Source: UBA2767 sp964194535
GTDB lineage: Bacteria > Pseudomonadota > Alphaproteobacteria > Rhizobiales > Methyloligellaceae
Assembly: GCA_964194535.1 (NCBI GenBank)
Contig: CAXMMX010000182.1
Location: 1 to 20,770, forward strand
DNA length: 20,770 nucleotides
Reading direction: 5' to 3'
The notes under the pieces were generated by a model. The model ran no database searches, was not told the DNA's origin, and saw nothing but the letters and a program-made list of their open reading frames with translations. This document shows positions 7,329 to 15,333 of this stretch, piece by piece (positions within the stretch are counted from its first letter, which is position 1; every line of letters starts with the position of its first letter). Both the position numbers and the translations under genes were made by a program.

Positions 7329-8099
7329 CTAATCGGCCAGTGTCGCCGCGAGAATCTTGGCAGCGTCGCGATGCGTCAGATCCAGGTTCAGCGGCGTCAC
7401 CGAAATGCGGCCCGTATGGATCGCCCACAGATCGCTGCCCTCTGCCGGCGTTGATTTGCCGCGCTTGAAACCCAGCCAGTAATAGGATTTACCACGCGTA
7501 TCCATTCGGTCCTCGATGGTCAGGGAATCCTGATTGCGCCGCCCCTGGTCGGTCACCACGACGCCTTCAATGTCATCGGGCTCACGATCGGGGAAATTGA
7601 CATTGAGCACCACATCTTCCGGCCAGCCGGCATCGAGAAGTTTGCGTATCAGGTCAGGCCCCAGCGTCACGGGCGTCTGCCATTTGAGCTTTCGCATCTT
7701 GTCCTTGTCGAAACTGTAGGCAAGGCTGAGCGCAATCGAGGGGATACCCAACAGATTGCCTTCAAACGCACCGGCAATGGTGCCCGAATAGGTCACGTCG
7801 TCAGCCATGTTCTGCCCGGCATTCACGCCTGAAAGCACCAGGTCGGGCGGCTTGTCCCGAAGAAGAAACCGCACCGCCATGATGACGCAGTCCGTCGGTG
7901 TCCCCTTCACCGCATAGATGCGCTCTTCCACCTCGCGCAGGCGCAATGGCTCATGCAGAGTGAGCGAATGCGACGCCCCGCTCTGCTCGGTCTCGGGCGC
8001 GACGGTCCACACATCGCCGGACAGCTCGGACGCGATCTGCTGAAGCACATCGAGGCCCGGCGCGTGAATGCCATCGTCATTGGTGATGAGGATACGCAT
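7329..8099 (-). CDS. surE: 5'/3'-nucleotidase SurE
   Basis: This 256-residue cytoplasmic phosphatase removes phosphate from nucleoside 5'- and 3'-monophosphates, and in some species acts on polyphosphate. The metal-binding site is intact: MRILITNDDG with Asp8/Asp9, Ser40 in VAPETEQSG, and Asn93 in LSGVNAGQN. The C-terminal STPAEGSDLWAIHTGRISVTPLNLDLTH block is typical of alphaproteobacterial SurE. The ATG at 8099 lies 13 bp past the serS stop, so translation is probably coupled to serS. pcm follows on the same strand. Confidence 0.97.
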   Translation of the reverse strand: MRILITNDDGIHAPGLDVLQQIASELSGDVWTVAPETEQSGASHSLTLHEPLRLREVEERIYAVKGTPTDCVIMAVRFLLRDKPPDLVLSGVNAGQNMADDVTYSGTIAGAFEGNLLGIPSIALSLAYSFDKDKMRKLKWQTPVTLGPDLIRKLLDAGWPEDVVLNVNFPDREPDDIEGVVVTDQGRRNQDSLTIEDRMDTRGKSYYWLGFKRGKSTPAEGSDLWAIHTGRISVTPLNLDLTHRDAAKILAATLAD

Positions 8100-8112
8100 G
8101 GGGTTTACAGAC

Positions 8113-9408
8113 CTACCCGGCGGCTATTTTTTCAAGCCCGCTCATATAGGGGCGCAAGGCTTCAGGAACCGTGATGGAGCCATCTTCGTTCTGATAATTC
8201 TCGATGATCGCGATCATGGTGCGCCCAACGGCAAGCCCGGAGCCGTTCAGCGTGTGCACGAAGCGCAAGTCCTTGCTCCCCGAAACCCGGTAGCGCGCAT
8301 TCATGCGCCGCGCCTGGAAATCGCCGCACACCGAGCAGCTTGATATTTCCCGGTACATATCCTGCCCCGGCAGCCAAACTTCGATATCGTAAGTCTTGCG
8401 GGCGCCGAAACCCATGTCGCCGATGCAAAGAATCACGGTCCGGTATGGCAATTCGAGCCGTTTGAGAACTTCCTCTGCGCTTCCGGTCATGCGCTCAAGC
8501 TCATCGAGCGATTGGTCCCCGGTGGTGATGGAGACAAGCTCCACTTTGGAGAATTGGTGCTGGCGGATCATACCGCGCGTATCGCGCCCAGCAGACCCCG
8601 CTTCAGCCCGGAAGCACGGCGTCCACGCCGTCAGCCGCATGGGCAACTCGTCTTCCTCCACAATCGACTCGCGCACCATATTTGTGAGCGGCACCTCGGC
8701 CGTGGGGATGAGCCAGTAGTCATCCCTGGTCACAAACAGATCCTCTTCAAACTTCGGCAATTGCCCGGTCCCGAACAGCGCCTTGTCGCGCACCAGTGCA
8801 GGCGGCAGCATTTCCTGATAGCCGCCGAGACCGCCATTTTCCGGTCCCGTATGTATATCCAGCATGAAGGACGCAATGGCCCGCTCCATCCGCGCCAGCG
8901 CGCCCTTGAGCACCACGAAACGCGCGCCGGACATCTTGGCCGCCGTTTCGAAATCCATCAGCCCCAAATCTTCGCCAATCTCGAAATGCTGCTTGGGCGA
9001 GAAAGAAAAAGATGGCTTGTCGCCCCAGACCCGCACCTCGACATTGGCATTTTCGTCCTCGCCTTCGGGCACGTCATCCAGCGGCGCATTGGGCAGCGTG
9101 GACAAGGCTTCGCGGAGCGTCAGATCGAGACGCCGTTCCTCCTCCTCGCCGGACTGGATAATCGATTTGGCTTGCGCCACCTCGTCCATCAGCTTCTGCG
9201 CTGCCGTCTCATCGCCGGACGCCTTCGCCTTGCCTATTTCTTTCGACGCGGCGTTGCGCTTTGTCTGCGCGTCCTGAAGTTTCTGGATCAGCGCGCGGCG
9301 TTCCTCATCGAGCACGAGGATGGCGGATGATTTGGCTTCAAGACCGCGCTTCGCCAGCGCGGCGTCGAACGCGCCGGAATTTTCACGAATCCATTTGAGA
9401 TCAAACAC
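8113..9408 (-). CDS. serS: Serine--tRNA ligase
   Basis: This 431-residue class II aminoacyl-tRNA synthetase charges tRNA-Ser with serine. The N-terminal coiled-coil arm (about 25-100, rich in Lys/Glu/Gln) binds the tRNA long variable arm. The catalytic core shows TAEVPLTN (236-243), motif 2 around CFRAEAGSAGRDTRGM (265-280) continuing to QHQFSKVEL, and motif 3 NGSGLAVGR (388-396). Length is standard. The start is a GTG at 9408, giving MFDLKWIREN, with GGAG nine bases upstream. It begins after the 186 bp spacer that separates it from tatC and is followed closely by surE. Confidence 0.97.
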   Translation of the reverse strand: MFDLKWIRENSGAFDAALAKRGLEAKSSAILVLDEERRALIQKLQDAQTKRNAASKEIGKAKASGDETAAQKLMDEVAQAKSIIQSGEEEERRLDLTLREALSTLPNAPLDDVPEGEDENANVEVRVWGDKPSFSFSPKQHFEIGEDLGLMDFETAAKMSGARFVVLKGALARMERAIASFMLDIHTGPENGGLGGYQEMLPPALVRDKALFGTGQLPKFEEDLFVTRDDYWLIPTAEVPLTNMVRESIVEEDELPMRLTAWTPCFRAEAGSAGRDTRGMIRQHQFSKVELVSITTGDQSLDELERMTGSAEEVLKRLELPYRTVILCIGDMGFGARKTYDIEVWLPGQDMYREISSCSVCGDFQARRMNARYRVSGSKDLRFVHTLNGSGLAVGRTMIAIIENYQNEDGSITVPEALRPYMSGLEKIAAG

Positions 9409-9512
9409 GTGTTAAGGCTCCGAATGAGGTAAAGTCCGCCGACTCGAGAATTGCGCCAAGCTATACACGGGCGCGGCGGTTAGCGTCCAGATGTGCATCA
9501 AGGACGCGATTC

Positions 9513-9574
9513 CTGCGAAAGCAGTAATTTCGGCTTTTTATGACCCGGGAAAACGAACCCCCTGCAAAAGCAGG
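9513..9574. repeat. Two decayed REP-like palindromes in the tatC-serS spacer
   Basis: Two short palindromes, CTGC-GAAA-GCAG (9513-9524) and CCTGC-AAAA-GCAGG (9561-9574), stand 37 bp apart. The first is flanked by GATTCCTGCG and the second by GGTGTCCATACC. These resemble the half-sites of dispersed palindromic repeats common between genes in proteobacterial genomes. Each seems to have lost the outer part of one arm. The second could also weakly terminate tatC transcription, but no U-run follows. Confidence 0.4.
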
Positions 9575-9594
9575 TGTCCATACCATCTGACTGC

Positions 9595-10413
9595 CTACAC
9601 GGTTTTTTCCGCCGCGTCGCCGTCTTCCTTTTCGCGCGCGGCACGTTTCTTCTCGACCATCTGCACCGAGAAGATTGAAATCTCGTAGAGAAGCAATGTC
9701 GGCAGGGCCAGGCCAATCTGGCTGATGGGGTCGGGCGGCGTGAGGAAAGCCGCCACCGCGAAGGTGCCGACGACGGCGTATTTACGCTTGGCCCTCAACC
9801 CATCAGCAGTGGCGAGCCCGGCCCGCGCCAGCAGCGTCAGCAGCACGGGCAACTGGAAGCAGATGCCGAACGCCAGAATAAGCGTCATGACGAGGCCGAG
9901 ATATTCGCTCACCCGCGCGGTCAGATGGATTTGCACCTGGGTGTCACCGGTCTGTTGCAAAGACAGGAAAAATTTCATGGCAAGCGGCATGACCACGTAA
10001 TAAACCAGCGAACCGCCGAGAATGAACAATATGGGCGTCGCCACCAGGAAGGGCAAAAACGCCTGTTTTTCGTTCTTGTACAAACCCGGCGCCACGAACA
10101 TGTAGACCTGTGACGCCAGCACCGGGAAGGCCAGGAAAATGGCGCCGAACAAGGACAGCTTGAGCTGGGTGAAAAAGAATTCCTGCGGCGCGGTGTAAAT
10201 CATCTCGATGCGCGTATCGCCGCCGACCGCCGCCTTATAGGGGTAGAGCAGGATGTCGTAGATGTCGTTGGCAAAGAAGAAACACAGCAGGAAGCCCGCG
10301 AAGATCGCCGCCATGGTCCACATCAGCCGCGTGCGCAGCTCAACCAGATGCTCGATCAGCGGGGCTTTTGTGGATTCAAAATCCTCTGAGGTTTCGCTCT
10401 GGGTTTCGCTCAC
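9595..10413 (-). CDS. tatC: Twin-arginine translocase subunit TatC
   Basis: This 272-residue, six-helix inner-membrane protein is the signal-peptide receptor of the Tat pathway, which exports folded proteins. Conserved features include the N-terminal EHLVELRTRL (21-30), FVAPGLYKNEK (106-116) with the conserved Glu of the first cytoplasmic loop, and TPPDP (225-229) in the last periplasmic/membrane region. The start is a GTG at 10413 immediately after the tatB TAA, with GGAGG inside the tatB 3' end. The C terminus is a charged cytoplasmic tail. It is the last gene of the tatABC unit. Confidence 0.97.
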   Translation of the reverse strand: MSETQSETSEDFESTKAPLIEHLVELRTRLMWTMAAIFAGFLLCFFFANDIYDILLYPYKAAVGGDTRIEMIYTAPQEFFFTQLKLSLFGAIFLAFPVLASQVYMFVAPGLYKNEKQAFLPFLVATPILFILGGSLVYYVVMPLAMKFFLSLQQTGDTQVQIHLTARVSEYLGLVMTLILAFGICFQLPVLLTLLARAGLATADGLRAKRKYAVVGTFAVAAFLTPPDPISQIGLALPTLLLYEISIFSVQMVEKKRAAREKEDGDAAEKTV

Positions 10414-10863
10414 TTACCCCTCGCCTCCACTCTTGGCGGCAGAGGTCTCCGTTTTGGACTTGGGTTTGGGTTTGGGTTTGGGTTTGGCCGCGGGTTTTTT
10501 CTTCTGAACGGACTTTTCCGGCCCATCACCGCCAGCTGGCTTGGCATCCATATCAGGCGCCTCAATACTGCCCTTGATGTCGTCGGCAGCCTCTTTCAGA
10601 GGCGCCATGCTCTCCTTCATCGAATCCCTGATCTGGTTGATCGGATTGAGATCGGGTGCATCTTGCAGCGTTGAGCGCAACTCATCGAGTTCGCTTTCGC
10701 GGATCGCATCGTCGAACTGTGAGCGGAACTCGGCCGCCGTGCGGCGCAACTGGCCCGCATAACGGCCTAACGAGCGCAGCATGCGCGGCAAATCCTTCGG
10801 GCCGACGACGATAATCGCAACCACGGCAATAATCAGGATTTCAGTCCAGCCTATATCGAACAT
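10414..10863 (-). CDS. tatB: Twin-arginine translocase subunit TatB
   Basis: This 149-residue membrane protein docks Tat substrates together with TatC. An N-terminal helix (about 5-21, ending VVGPKDLP) is followed by the conserved amphipathic helix with LPRMLRSLGRYAGQLRR, then a hydrophilic tail. Near the C terminus four-plus Pro-Lys dipeptides are encoded by a hexanucleotide tandem repeat at 10460-10487. The GPKDLP motif and Glu8 in the first helix separate it from TatA. The ATG at 10863 follows a 116 bp gap after tatA, and the stop abuts the tatC start. Confidence 0.95.
   Translation of the reverse strand: MFDIGWTEILIIAVVAIIVVGPKDLPRMLRSLGRYAGQLRRTAAEFRSQFDDAIRESELDELRSTLQDAPDLNPINQIRDSMKESMAPLKEAADDIKGSIEAPDMDAKPAGGDGPEKSVQKKKPAAKPKPKPKPKSKTETSAAKSGGEG
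10460..10487. repeat. Hexanucleotide tandem repeat in tatB
   Basis: Four perfect copies of TTGGGT (10460-10483) plus a partial TTGG. On the coding strand they give alternating Pro-Lys codons. The six-base unit keeps the frame, so gain or loss of units would change tail length by two residues each. Confidence 0.85.
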
Positions 10864-10955
10864 GGAACGCCTGCCGTCTCCGGACTAATCCAATCCGCCT
10901 CCGGGACAGCCCCAGTGTGCGTTTGTAATGAGACGGAATGTCAAAGGGTCATACC

Positions 10956-10973
10956 GCCAGCACGTTGGCTGGC
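10956..10973 (-). other. Hairpin just downstream of tatA
   Basis: GCCAGC and GCTGGC form a six-base-pair stem around a six-base loop, starting seven bases past the tatA stop. No T-run follows on the minus strand, so it is not a standard terminator. It could stabilise the tatA 3' end or attenuate reading into tatB. This is inference from structure alone. Confidence 0.3.
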
Positions 10974-10979
10974 ACTCGC

Positions 10980-11216
10980 CTAGCTCGCCTTGGCCTTGCT
11001 GCCGCTCGACGATTTCGCCGGCTTTGCAGTCTCGGCCTCGTCGTGCTCAATGGATTTAACAGTATCGGAATCTTCCGATTCGTCCTCCGCTATGCCCTTT
11101 TTAAAGCTCTTGATGCCCTTCGCGACATCGCCCATGAGGTCGGAAATCTTGCCGCGCCCGAACAAAAGCACGAGCAAGACGATAACAATAAGTATTTGAA
11201 ACCAACTCGGTGCCAT
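10980..11216 (-). CDS. tatA: Twin-arginine translocase subunit TatA
   Basis: This 78-residue membrane protein forms the Tat protein-conducting assembly. It has a short N-terminal helix (about 5-20, FQILIVIVLLVLLFG), then the family hinge FGRGKISDLMGDVAKGIKSF with the conserved Phe-Gly at the helix junction, and an acidic then Ser/Lys-rich tail. The ATG at 11216 has GGAGA nine bases upstream. tatB follows after 116 bp containing a small hairpin. A possible promoter lies upstream at 11266-11294. Confidence 0.96.
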   Translation of the reverse strand: MAPSWFQILIVIVLLVLLFGRGKISDLMGDVAKGIKSFKKGIAEDESEDSDTVKSIEHDEAETAKPAKSSSGSKAKAS

Positions 11217-11265
11217 TTTGAATTATTCTCCTGCTTGGCAGCTACGCTTGCCTGAATTGACCCGC

Positions 11266-11294
11266 ACTATTGCAGAAAGGCTACACCCCCGCAA
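11266..11294 (-). promoter_or_regulatory. Tentative promoter for tatABC
   Basis: On the minus strand TTGCGG (11294-11289) and AATAGT (11271-11266) are spaced by 17 bp, about 50 bases upstream of tatA. The 124 bp gap after the ABC ATPase gene also holds a G/C-rich imperfect hairpin (about 11302-11332) with no T-run. Both elements are weak matches. Confidence 0.28.
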
Positions 11295-11340
11295 CACGGA
11301 GTAGGGGGGCAGAGTTAAGGCCCCTCCGCACGCACGATTT

Positions 11341-12483
11341 TCATGCGTCTGACTTGTCGTCCGATGAGGCGGCAAACACCAGGATATCTTCCGGATTGAC
11401 CATGACGCCCACGTCCGAACCGGCCTGTTTTGCCTGCGATTGACGGACCCGGGCAAAGAGCGGTTCCTCCAGCCCTTCAACGCCGATTTCCATCAAGGCC
11501 GTTTCACCGAGGAAACGCGTGTTCAGCACGCGCCCTGCCCGGCCCTTGCCAACGGACACAAGCTGAACGTCGCGCTGGCGGATGCAGGCCACCGCTTGGG
11601 CGCCATTTGCAAGCCCCTTGGCCGCGCATTTTCCAAATGGCGTATCCGCCCTGGAACCTTTCACGACCACCGGTATCTCGTTCATGTCCGAGAACATGCG
11701 CGCCGCATTGATGTCAGCGGGCGCATGATAAAGTTCCTCCGCCGTTCCCGACTGCAACAGCCTCCCCTCGCGCATCAACGCGATACGGTTTCCCATGCGC
11801 ATGGCTTCCTCGCAAGAATGGGTGACCAGAATACAGGTGGCGCTGGTTTCCTTGAGAATCGCAAGCGTTTCCTCGCGCATTTCATCGCGCAGCTGCTCAT
11901 CGAGACCGGAGAACGGCTCATCCATCATCAGCACTCCGGGCCTTGGCGAGATCGCCCGCGCCAGCGCAACGCGCTGCTGTTCACCGCCCGACAGGATGTG
12001 CGGATAATCATCGGCATATTTCGCCAGCCCCACCCGCTCCAGCGTAGAGTGCGCAACCTTTCGGGCATCTTCGCGCGCCATGAACTTAAGCCCGAAGGCA
12101 GTATTTTCCAGCAATGTCAGATGCGGGAACAGGGCAAAATCCTGAAACATGAGCCCAACGCCGCGGCGCTCGGGGGGAACATGGATATCTGGTCCCGCGA
12201 CGACGGAATCGTTGATCAGAATGCGCCCGCCGGTCGGGCGCTCCAGCCCTGCCGCCAGACGCAGAAGCGTGGTCTTGCCGCACCCAGACGGCCCCAGCAG
12301 GCAAACAATTTCACCCGGCGCGATGTCTAGGCTAATGCCGCGAACAGCATGAACGGAACCGAACCGGCGCTGAACATTATCGAACGTCAGCCGCGCGGCA
12401 ATGGTCGCGGCGGCAGAGCCGCGGATACCCCACCGGCCAGCTGATGGCTGCTGGCGGCGCTTGGATGTTTGACCGAATAACAC
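11341..12483 (-). CDS. ABC transporter ATP-binding protein, FbpC-like (iron/spermidine/putrescine importer class)
   Basis: The 380-residue ATPase subunit has Walker A GPSGCGKTT (64-72), Q-loop Gln114, signature LSGGEQQ (164-170), Walker B VLMMDEP (184-190) and switch His222. A C-terminal regulatory TOBE-like domain (about 260-370) includes NTRFLGETALMEIGV. Overall it most resembles the ferric-iron (FbpC) group of importer ATPases. Substrate cannot be read from the ATPase. No permease or binding protein is in the window, so its partners are elsewhere. The only conventional start ahead of the domain is a GTG at 12483, which gives an unusual 30-residue basic/Ala-rich leader before LTFDNVQRRFG. 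It lies 47 bp after scpB. Confidence 0.88.
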   Translation of the reverse strand: MLFGQTSKRRQQPSAGRWGIRGSAAATIAARLTFDNVQRRFGSVHAVRGISLDIAPGEIVCLLGPSGCGKTTLLRLAAGLERPTGGRILINDSVVAGPDIHVPPERRGVGLMFQDFALFPHLTLLENTAFGLKFMAREDARKVAHSTLERVGLAKYADDYPHILSGGEQQRVALARAISPRPGVLMMDEPFSGLDEQLRDEMREETLAILKETSATCILVTHSCEEAMRMGNRIALMREGRLLQSGTAEELYHAPADINAARMFSDMNEIPVVVKGSRADTPFGKCAAKGLANGAQAVACIRQRDVQLVSVGKGRAGRVLNTRFLGETALMEIGVEGLEEPLFARVRQSQAKQAGSDVGVMVNPEDILVFAASSDDKSDA

Positions 12484-12530
12484 GGCGCCTACTTACGCGA
12501 CTGGAGGCACTGGTTGCAAGCCTGTGAGGG

Positions 12531-13385
12531 TCAGGGACCGGTATCATCCTCCGGCGAGCCGTCATCTGGCGCGCCGAAATGTTCATCAATTTCAGCCGCC
12601 AGCTCTCCTTCGGCAATATCATCTTCCAGCGGCTCCTCGTCCTCGCCGAGTTCTTCTGAATCATCCGGGTGCGGAATGGAGAACCCTCGTGGTAAATTGC
12701 CGTCGAGCAGGCCTGCGCCCTTCAATTCGTCAAGACCGGGAAGGTCGTTGATATCATCAAAGCCGAAATGCTCAAGGAAGGCCGGTGTCGTTCCGTAGGT
12801 AATCGGCCGGCCCGGCACGCGGCGGCGGCCGCGAAGTTTGATCCAGCTGGTTTCAAGCAAAACGTCAAGTGTGCCCTTCGATGTCGCCACGCCGCGAATA
12901 TCCTCGATTTCGGCCCGTGTTACCGGCTGGTGATAGGCGATGATCGACAAGGTCTCCAGCGCGGCCCGGGACAGCCGGCGCTGCTCCACCGCATAGCGTT
13001 GCAGCAGGAAGGAAAGATCATCGGCTGTGCGGAAGGCCCATTTGCCCCCCGCGCGCACCAGATTGATGCCGCGTCCGGCATAGAAAATCTGAAGCTCCTC
13101 GATCAGGGCGCTGATATCCTCGCCTTCAGGAATATGTTCGGCCAGGCGCGCCTCATCGAGAGGCTCAGACGCCGCAAACAGCAGAGCTTCCAGCACACGC
13201 AGATTTTCGCGGCGGTCGGCCGAGGGCAGCCGCATGACGTTTTCCGGCAAGGGCAGAGGTAGCGTCGTCGCTTCCCTTGTGTGTTCAGCCCGTTCGGCTG
13301 CCGTCTCGTCTCTCAGTTTTTCGCTCATGGTTTCTTCCAGCACCTTGTTTGCGTCTTGTTGGCTGTCCCTGTTCATATCCTTCAT
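12531..13385 (-). CDS. scpB: Segregation and condensation protein B
   Basis: The 284-residue product is the kite subunit that binds ScpA in the SMC-ScpAB condensin. The winged-helix core begins near RVLEALLFAASEPL and includes LSRAALETLSIIAYHQPVTRAEIEDIRG and RRRVPGRPITYGTTPAFLEHFGF, the most conserved ScpB blocks. It has a long polar N-terminal extension of about 55 residues and a very acidic C-terminal tail of about 40 residues. The ATG at 13385 overlaps the scpA stop in an ATGA, which favours this start over internal ATGs at codons 4 and 20. Confidence 0.95.
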   Translation of the reverse strand: MKDMNRDSQQDANKVLEETMSEKLRDETAAERAEHTREATTLPLPLPENVMRLPSADRRENLRVLEALLFAASEPLDEARLAEHIPEGEDISALIEELQIFYAGRGINLVRAGGKWAFRTADDLSFLLQRYAVEQRRLSRAALETLSIIAYHQPVTRAEIEDIRGVATSKGTLDVLLETSWIKLRGRRRVPGRPITYGTTPAFLEHFGFDDINDLPGLDELKGAGLLDGNLPRGFSIPHPDDSEELGEDEEPLEDDIAEGELAAEIDEHFGAPDDGSPEDDTGP

Positions 13386-14221
13386 TGTGCGCTCTCGTTT
13401 GCACGTTTGCGCAGGTAAAGTGGCGCAAATGCGCTCTTCTGCCTGAGTTCCGCCAGGCCTTCGCGCGTCAACTCGAGCGAGGCGCTCAAGGAGCTCGCCA
13501 GCGCCGTGCGCTTCATCTGCGGGTCCTCAAGGAAATCCATGATCAGCTCATTAATCGGCGCCCAGTCCAGCGACGTGCCCAAAATCGCCTCCAGACGCTT
13601 GCGAGCTTCCTGAATCGACCACACCGGCCGCGCTGAGAAATGGATGGTATCGATGGCCGTGCGCTGGCGCTGGTTGGAATAGGCTTTGAGCAGATCATAG
13701 ATATTGGCGTCATACTCGGAGTTGCGCACCAGCCTGATGCCTTCCGGCATGCCGCGCGCAAAAAAGTCGCGTCCCAGCCGGTTGCGGTTAAACAGCTTGG
13801 CGCCTGCGTCACGCATGGCTTCCAGCCGCCTCAGACGGTGAGCCAGTTGCGCCGCGAGTTCCTCGCCAGTGGGTTCACCCTCGCCAGCTTCAGCCGGCAG
13901 CAGCAATTTTGACTTCAGGAAGGCGAGCCATGCGGCCATGACCAGATAGTCCGCCGCTATTTCCAGCCGGAGCCGGCGAACCTGTTCGATAAAATCGAGA
14001 TATTGCTGGGCCAGGTCGAGAATGGAGATTTGTGCGACATCGAGCTTGTGATCACGCACCAGCGCCAACAGCAGATCGAGCGGCCCTTCATATCCGTCAA
14101 TATCGACGACAAAAGTCTGGCTGCGCGGCGGTGCATCGAACGCATCGGCGCTCACATCTTCCGAAATGACACCGCCTTGTCCGTTCTGCGCGTCTTCAAA
14201 CTTGTCTTCGGGTGCGCTCAT
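13382..14221 (-). CDS. scpA: Segregation and condensation protein A
   Basis: This 279-residue kleisin subunit bridges the SMC heads. Its signature N-terminal domain reads YEGPLDLLLALVRDHKLDVAQISILDLAQQYLDF, followed by AADYLVMAAWLAFLKSKLLLP. The C-terminal winged helix contains the RTALASSLSASLELTREGLAELRQ region. About 38 polar residues precede the kleisin domain. Both ends show ATGA overlaps, with nagZ upstream and scpB downstream, so the three genes are translationally coupled. Confidence 0.96.
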   Translation of the reverse strand: MSAPEDKFEDAQNGQGGVISEDVSADAFDAPPRSQTFVVDIDGYEGPLDLLLALVRDHKLDVAQISILDLAQQYLDFIEQVRRLRLEIAADYLVMAAWLAFLKSKLLLPAEAGEGEPTGEELAAQLAHRLRRLEAMRDAGAKLFNRNRLGRDFFARGMPEGIRLVRNSEYDANIYDLLKAYSNQRQRTAIDTIHFSARPVWSIQEARKRLEAILGTSLDWAPINELIMDFLEDPQMKRTALASSLSASLELTREGLAELRQKSAFAPLYLRKRANESAQ

Positions 14222-15270
14222 GGCGCCCTTCCGCTTTGCAGTGTGTGATCCTGGGCCGAAATGGCCTGAACCTTCTCCAGCATAATCAACGCCCGTTCCT
14301 CATCAAACGGCCCTGGTGTTTTCAACCGTCCCAGCGCCGCATTGAACCGCGCCAATGACTTACCACCCAAATCGGGCACCGCAGCGGCCACCTGCACCAT
14401 ATCCTCAAACTTTCCGCTGCAATGCAACGCCACGTCACAACCAGCGGCAATAACATTCCTGGCCCGCTCAGCCGGAGTTCCCGACAGTGCCGCCATATCG
14501 AGATCATCACTCATTACGAGCCCGTCAAAACCGATCCCCTTGCGAATCACTTGGCTCATTATAAGCGCAGAAACGCTAGCTGGGGCGTCTTCATCCAGAG
14601 TTTTCAGCACCACATGCGCCGTCATCGCCAGCGGCAGATCGTTCAGGGCGGCAAACGGTTTGAAATCGATTCTCTCCAGTTCTTCCACAGAGGCATCGAT
14701 AACCGGCAAATCCTTGTGACTGTCGGCGCGCGCGCGTCCGTGGCCCGGAATATGTTTGATAACCGGCAAAACGCCGCCCTCAAGAAAAGCGCCGGCGACC
14801 ACGCGCGCCAAGGCAATTATCGTGTCCGGATTGTCGCCATAGGCACGATCGCCAATGATCTCATGGGCGCCCGGCGAGGGCACATCGAGAACCGGCGCGC
14901 AATCCACATTGATTCCGGTTTCATACAGATCCGCCGCCATCAACCGTGTGACGGCATGCGCCGCATCAAGCGCTCCGGCCGGATCATTTTGATAGAGATA
15001 CGCGAATGCCCGCGCGGGCGGGTATTTGCGCCAATGTGGCGGCCCCATCCGCTGGACGCGCCCGCCCTCCTGGTCCACCAGAACCAGAACATCATCGCCA
15101 ATGCTCTCACGCACACTGGCCACAAGGCTCGTAATCTGATCGCGCGAGATACAATTGCGAGCAAACAGGATCAGCCCGCAGGGCCGGATATCGCGCAAGA
15201 ATGATCGTTCGTCCGGTGTGAGGTCAGGCCCGGAACACCCGGTTATAAGAGCTTTAGGGTCAGGCACCAT
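14218..15270 (-). CDS. nagZ: Beta-N-acetylhexosaminidase NagZ (GH3)
   Basis: This cytoplasmic glycoside hydrolase family 3 enzyme removes N-acetylglucosamine from muropeptides during cell-wall recycling. Counted from the ATG at 15270 it has 350 residues. VDQEGGRVQRM lies at 65-75, the family's KHIPGHG at 172-178, DSH at 183-185 (catalytic Asp-His dyad) and MSDDLDM at 253-259, with the nucleophile Asp. I chose 15270 because family members start just before the ALITGCSG strand. A TTG at 15306 would add 12 residues and a GTG follows at 15267. None has a strong ribosome site. The stop overlaps the scpA start. Confidence 0.94.
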   Translation of the reverse strand: MVPDPKALITGCSGPDLTPDERSFLRDIRPCGLILFARNCISRDQITSLVASVRESIGDDVLVLVDQEGGRVQRMGPPHWRKYPPARAFAYLYQNDPAGALDAAHAVTRLMAADLYETGINVDCAPVLDVPSPGAHEIIGDRAYGDNPDTIIALARVVAGAFLEGGVLPVIKHIPGHGRARADSHKDLPVIDASVEELERIDFKPFAALNDLPLAMTAHVVLKTLDEDAPASVSALIMSQVIRKGIGFDGLVMSDDLDMAALSGTPAERARNVIAAGCDVALHCSGKFEDMVQVAAAVPDLGGKSLARFNAALGRLKTPGPFDEERALIMLEKVQAISAQDHTLQSGRAP

Positions 15271-15333
15271 GCAGGCCGGGATATCGGCCCCGCTGGCGGT
15301 GGTCAAGTATCGCCATGAAGTTGTGCGCAGAAC

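Noticed and set aside
8512..9330. 272-codon open frame on the plus strand, antisense to serS
   Set aside because: Its translation is Arg/His/Gln-rich with no recognisable domain and mirrors a well-conserved serS. Long antisense frames are expected in GC-rich coding sequence.
11440..12330. 296-codon plus-strand open frame antisense to the ABC ATPase gene
   Set aside because: Composition is that of a shadow frame, with no family motif. The minus strand has every ABC ATPase motif.
14422..15204. 260-codon plus-strand open frame antisense to nagZ
   Set aside because: Rich in Arg, His and Gln, no motif, and fully overlaps an intact GH3 enzyme.
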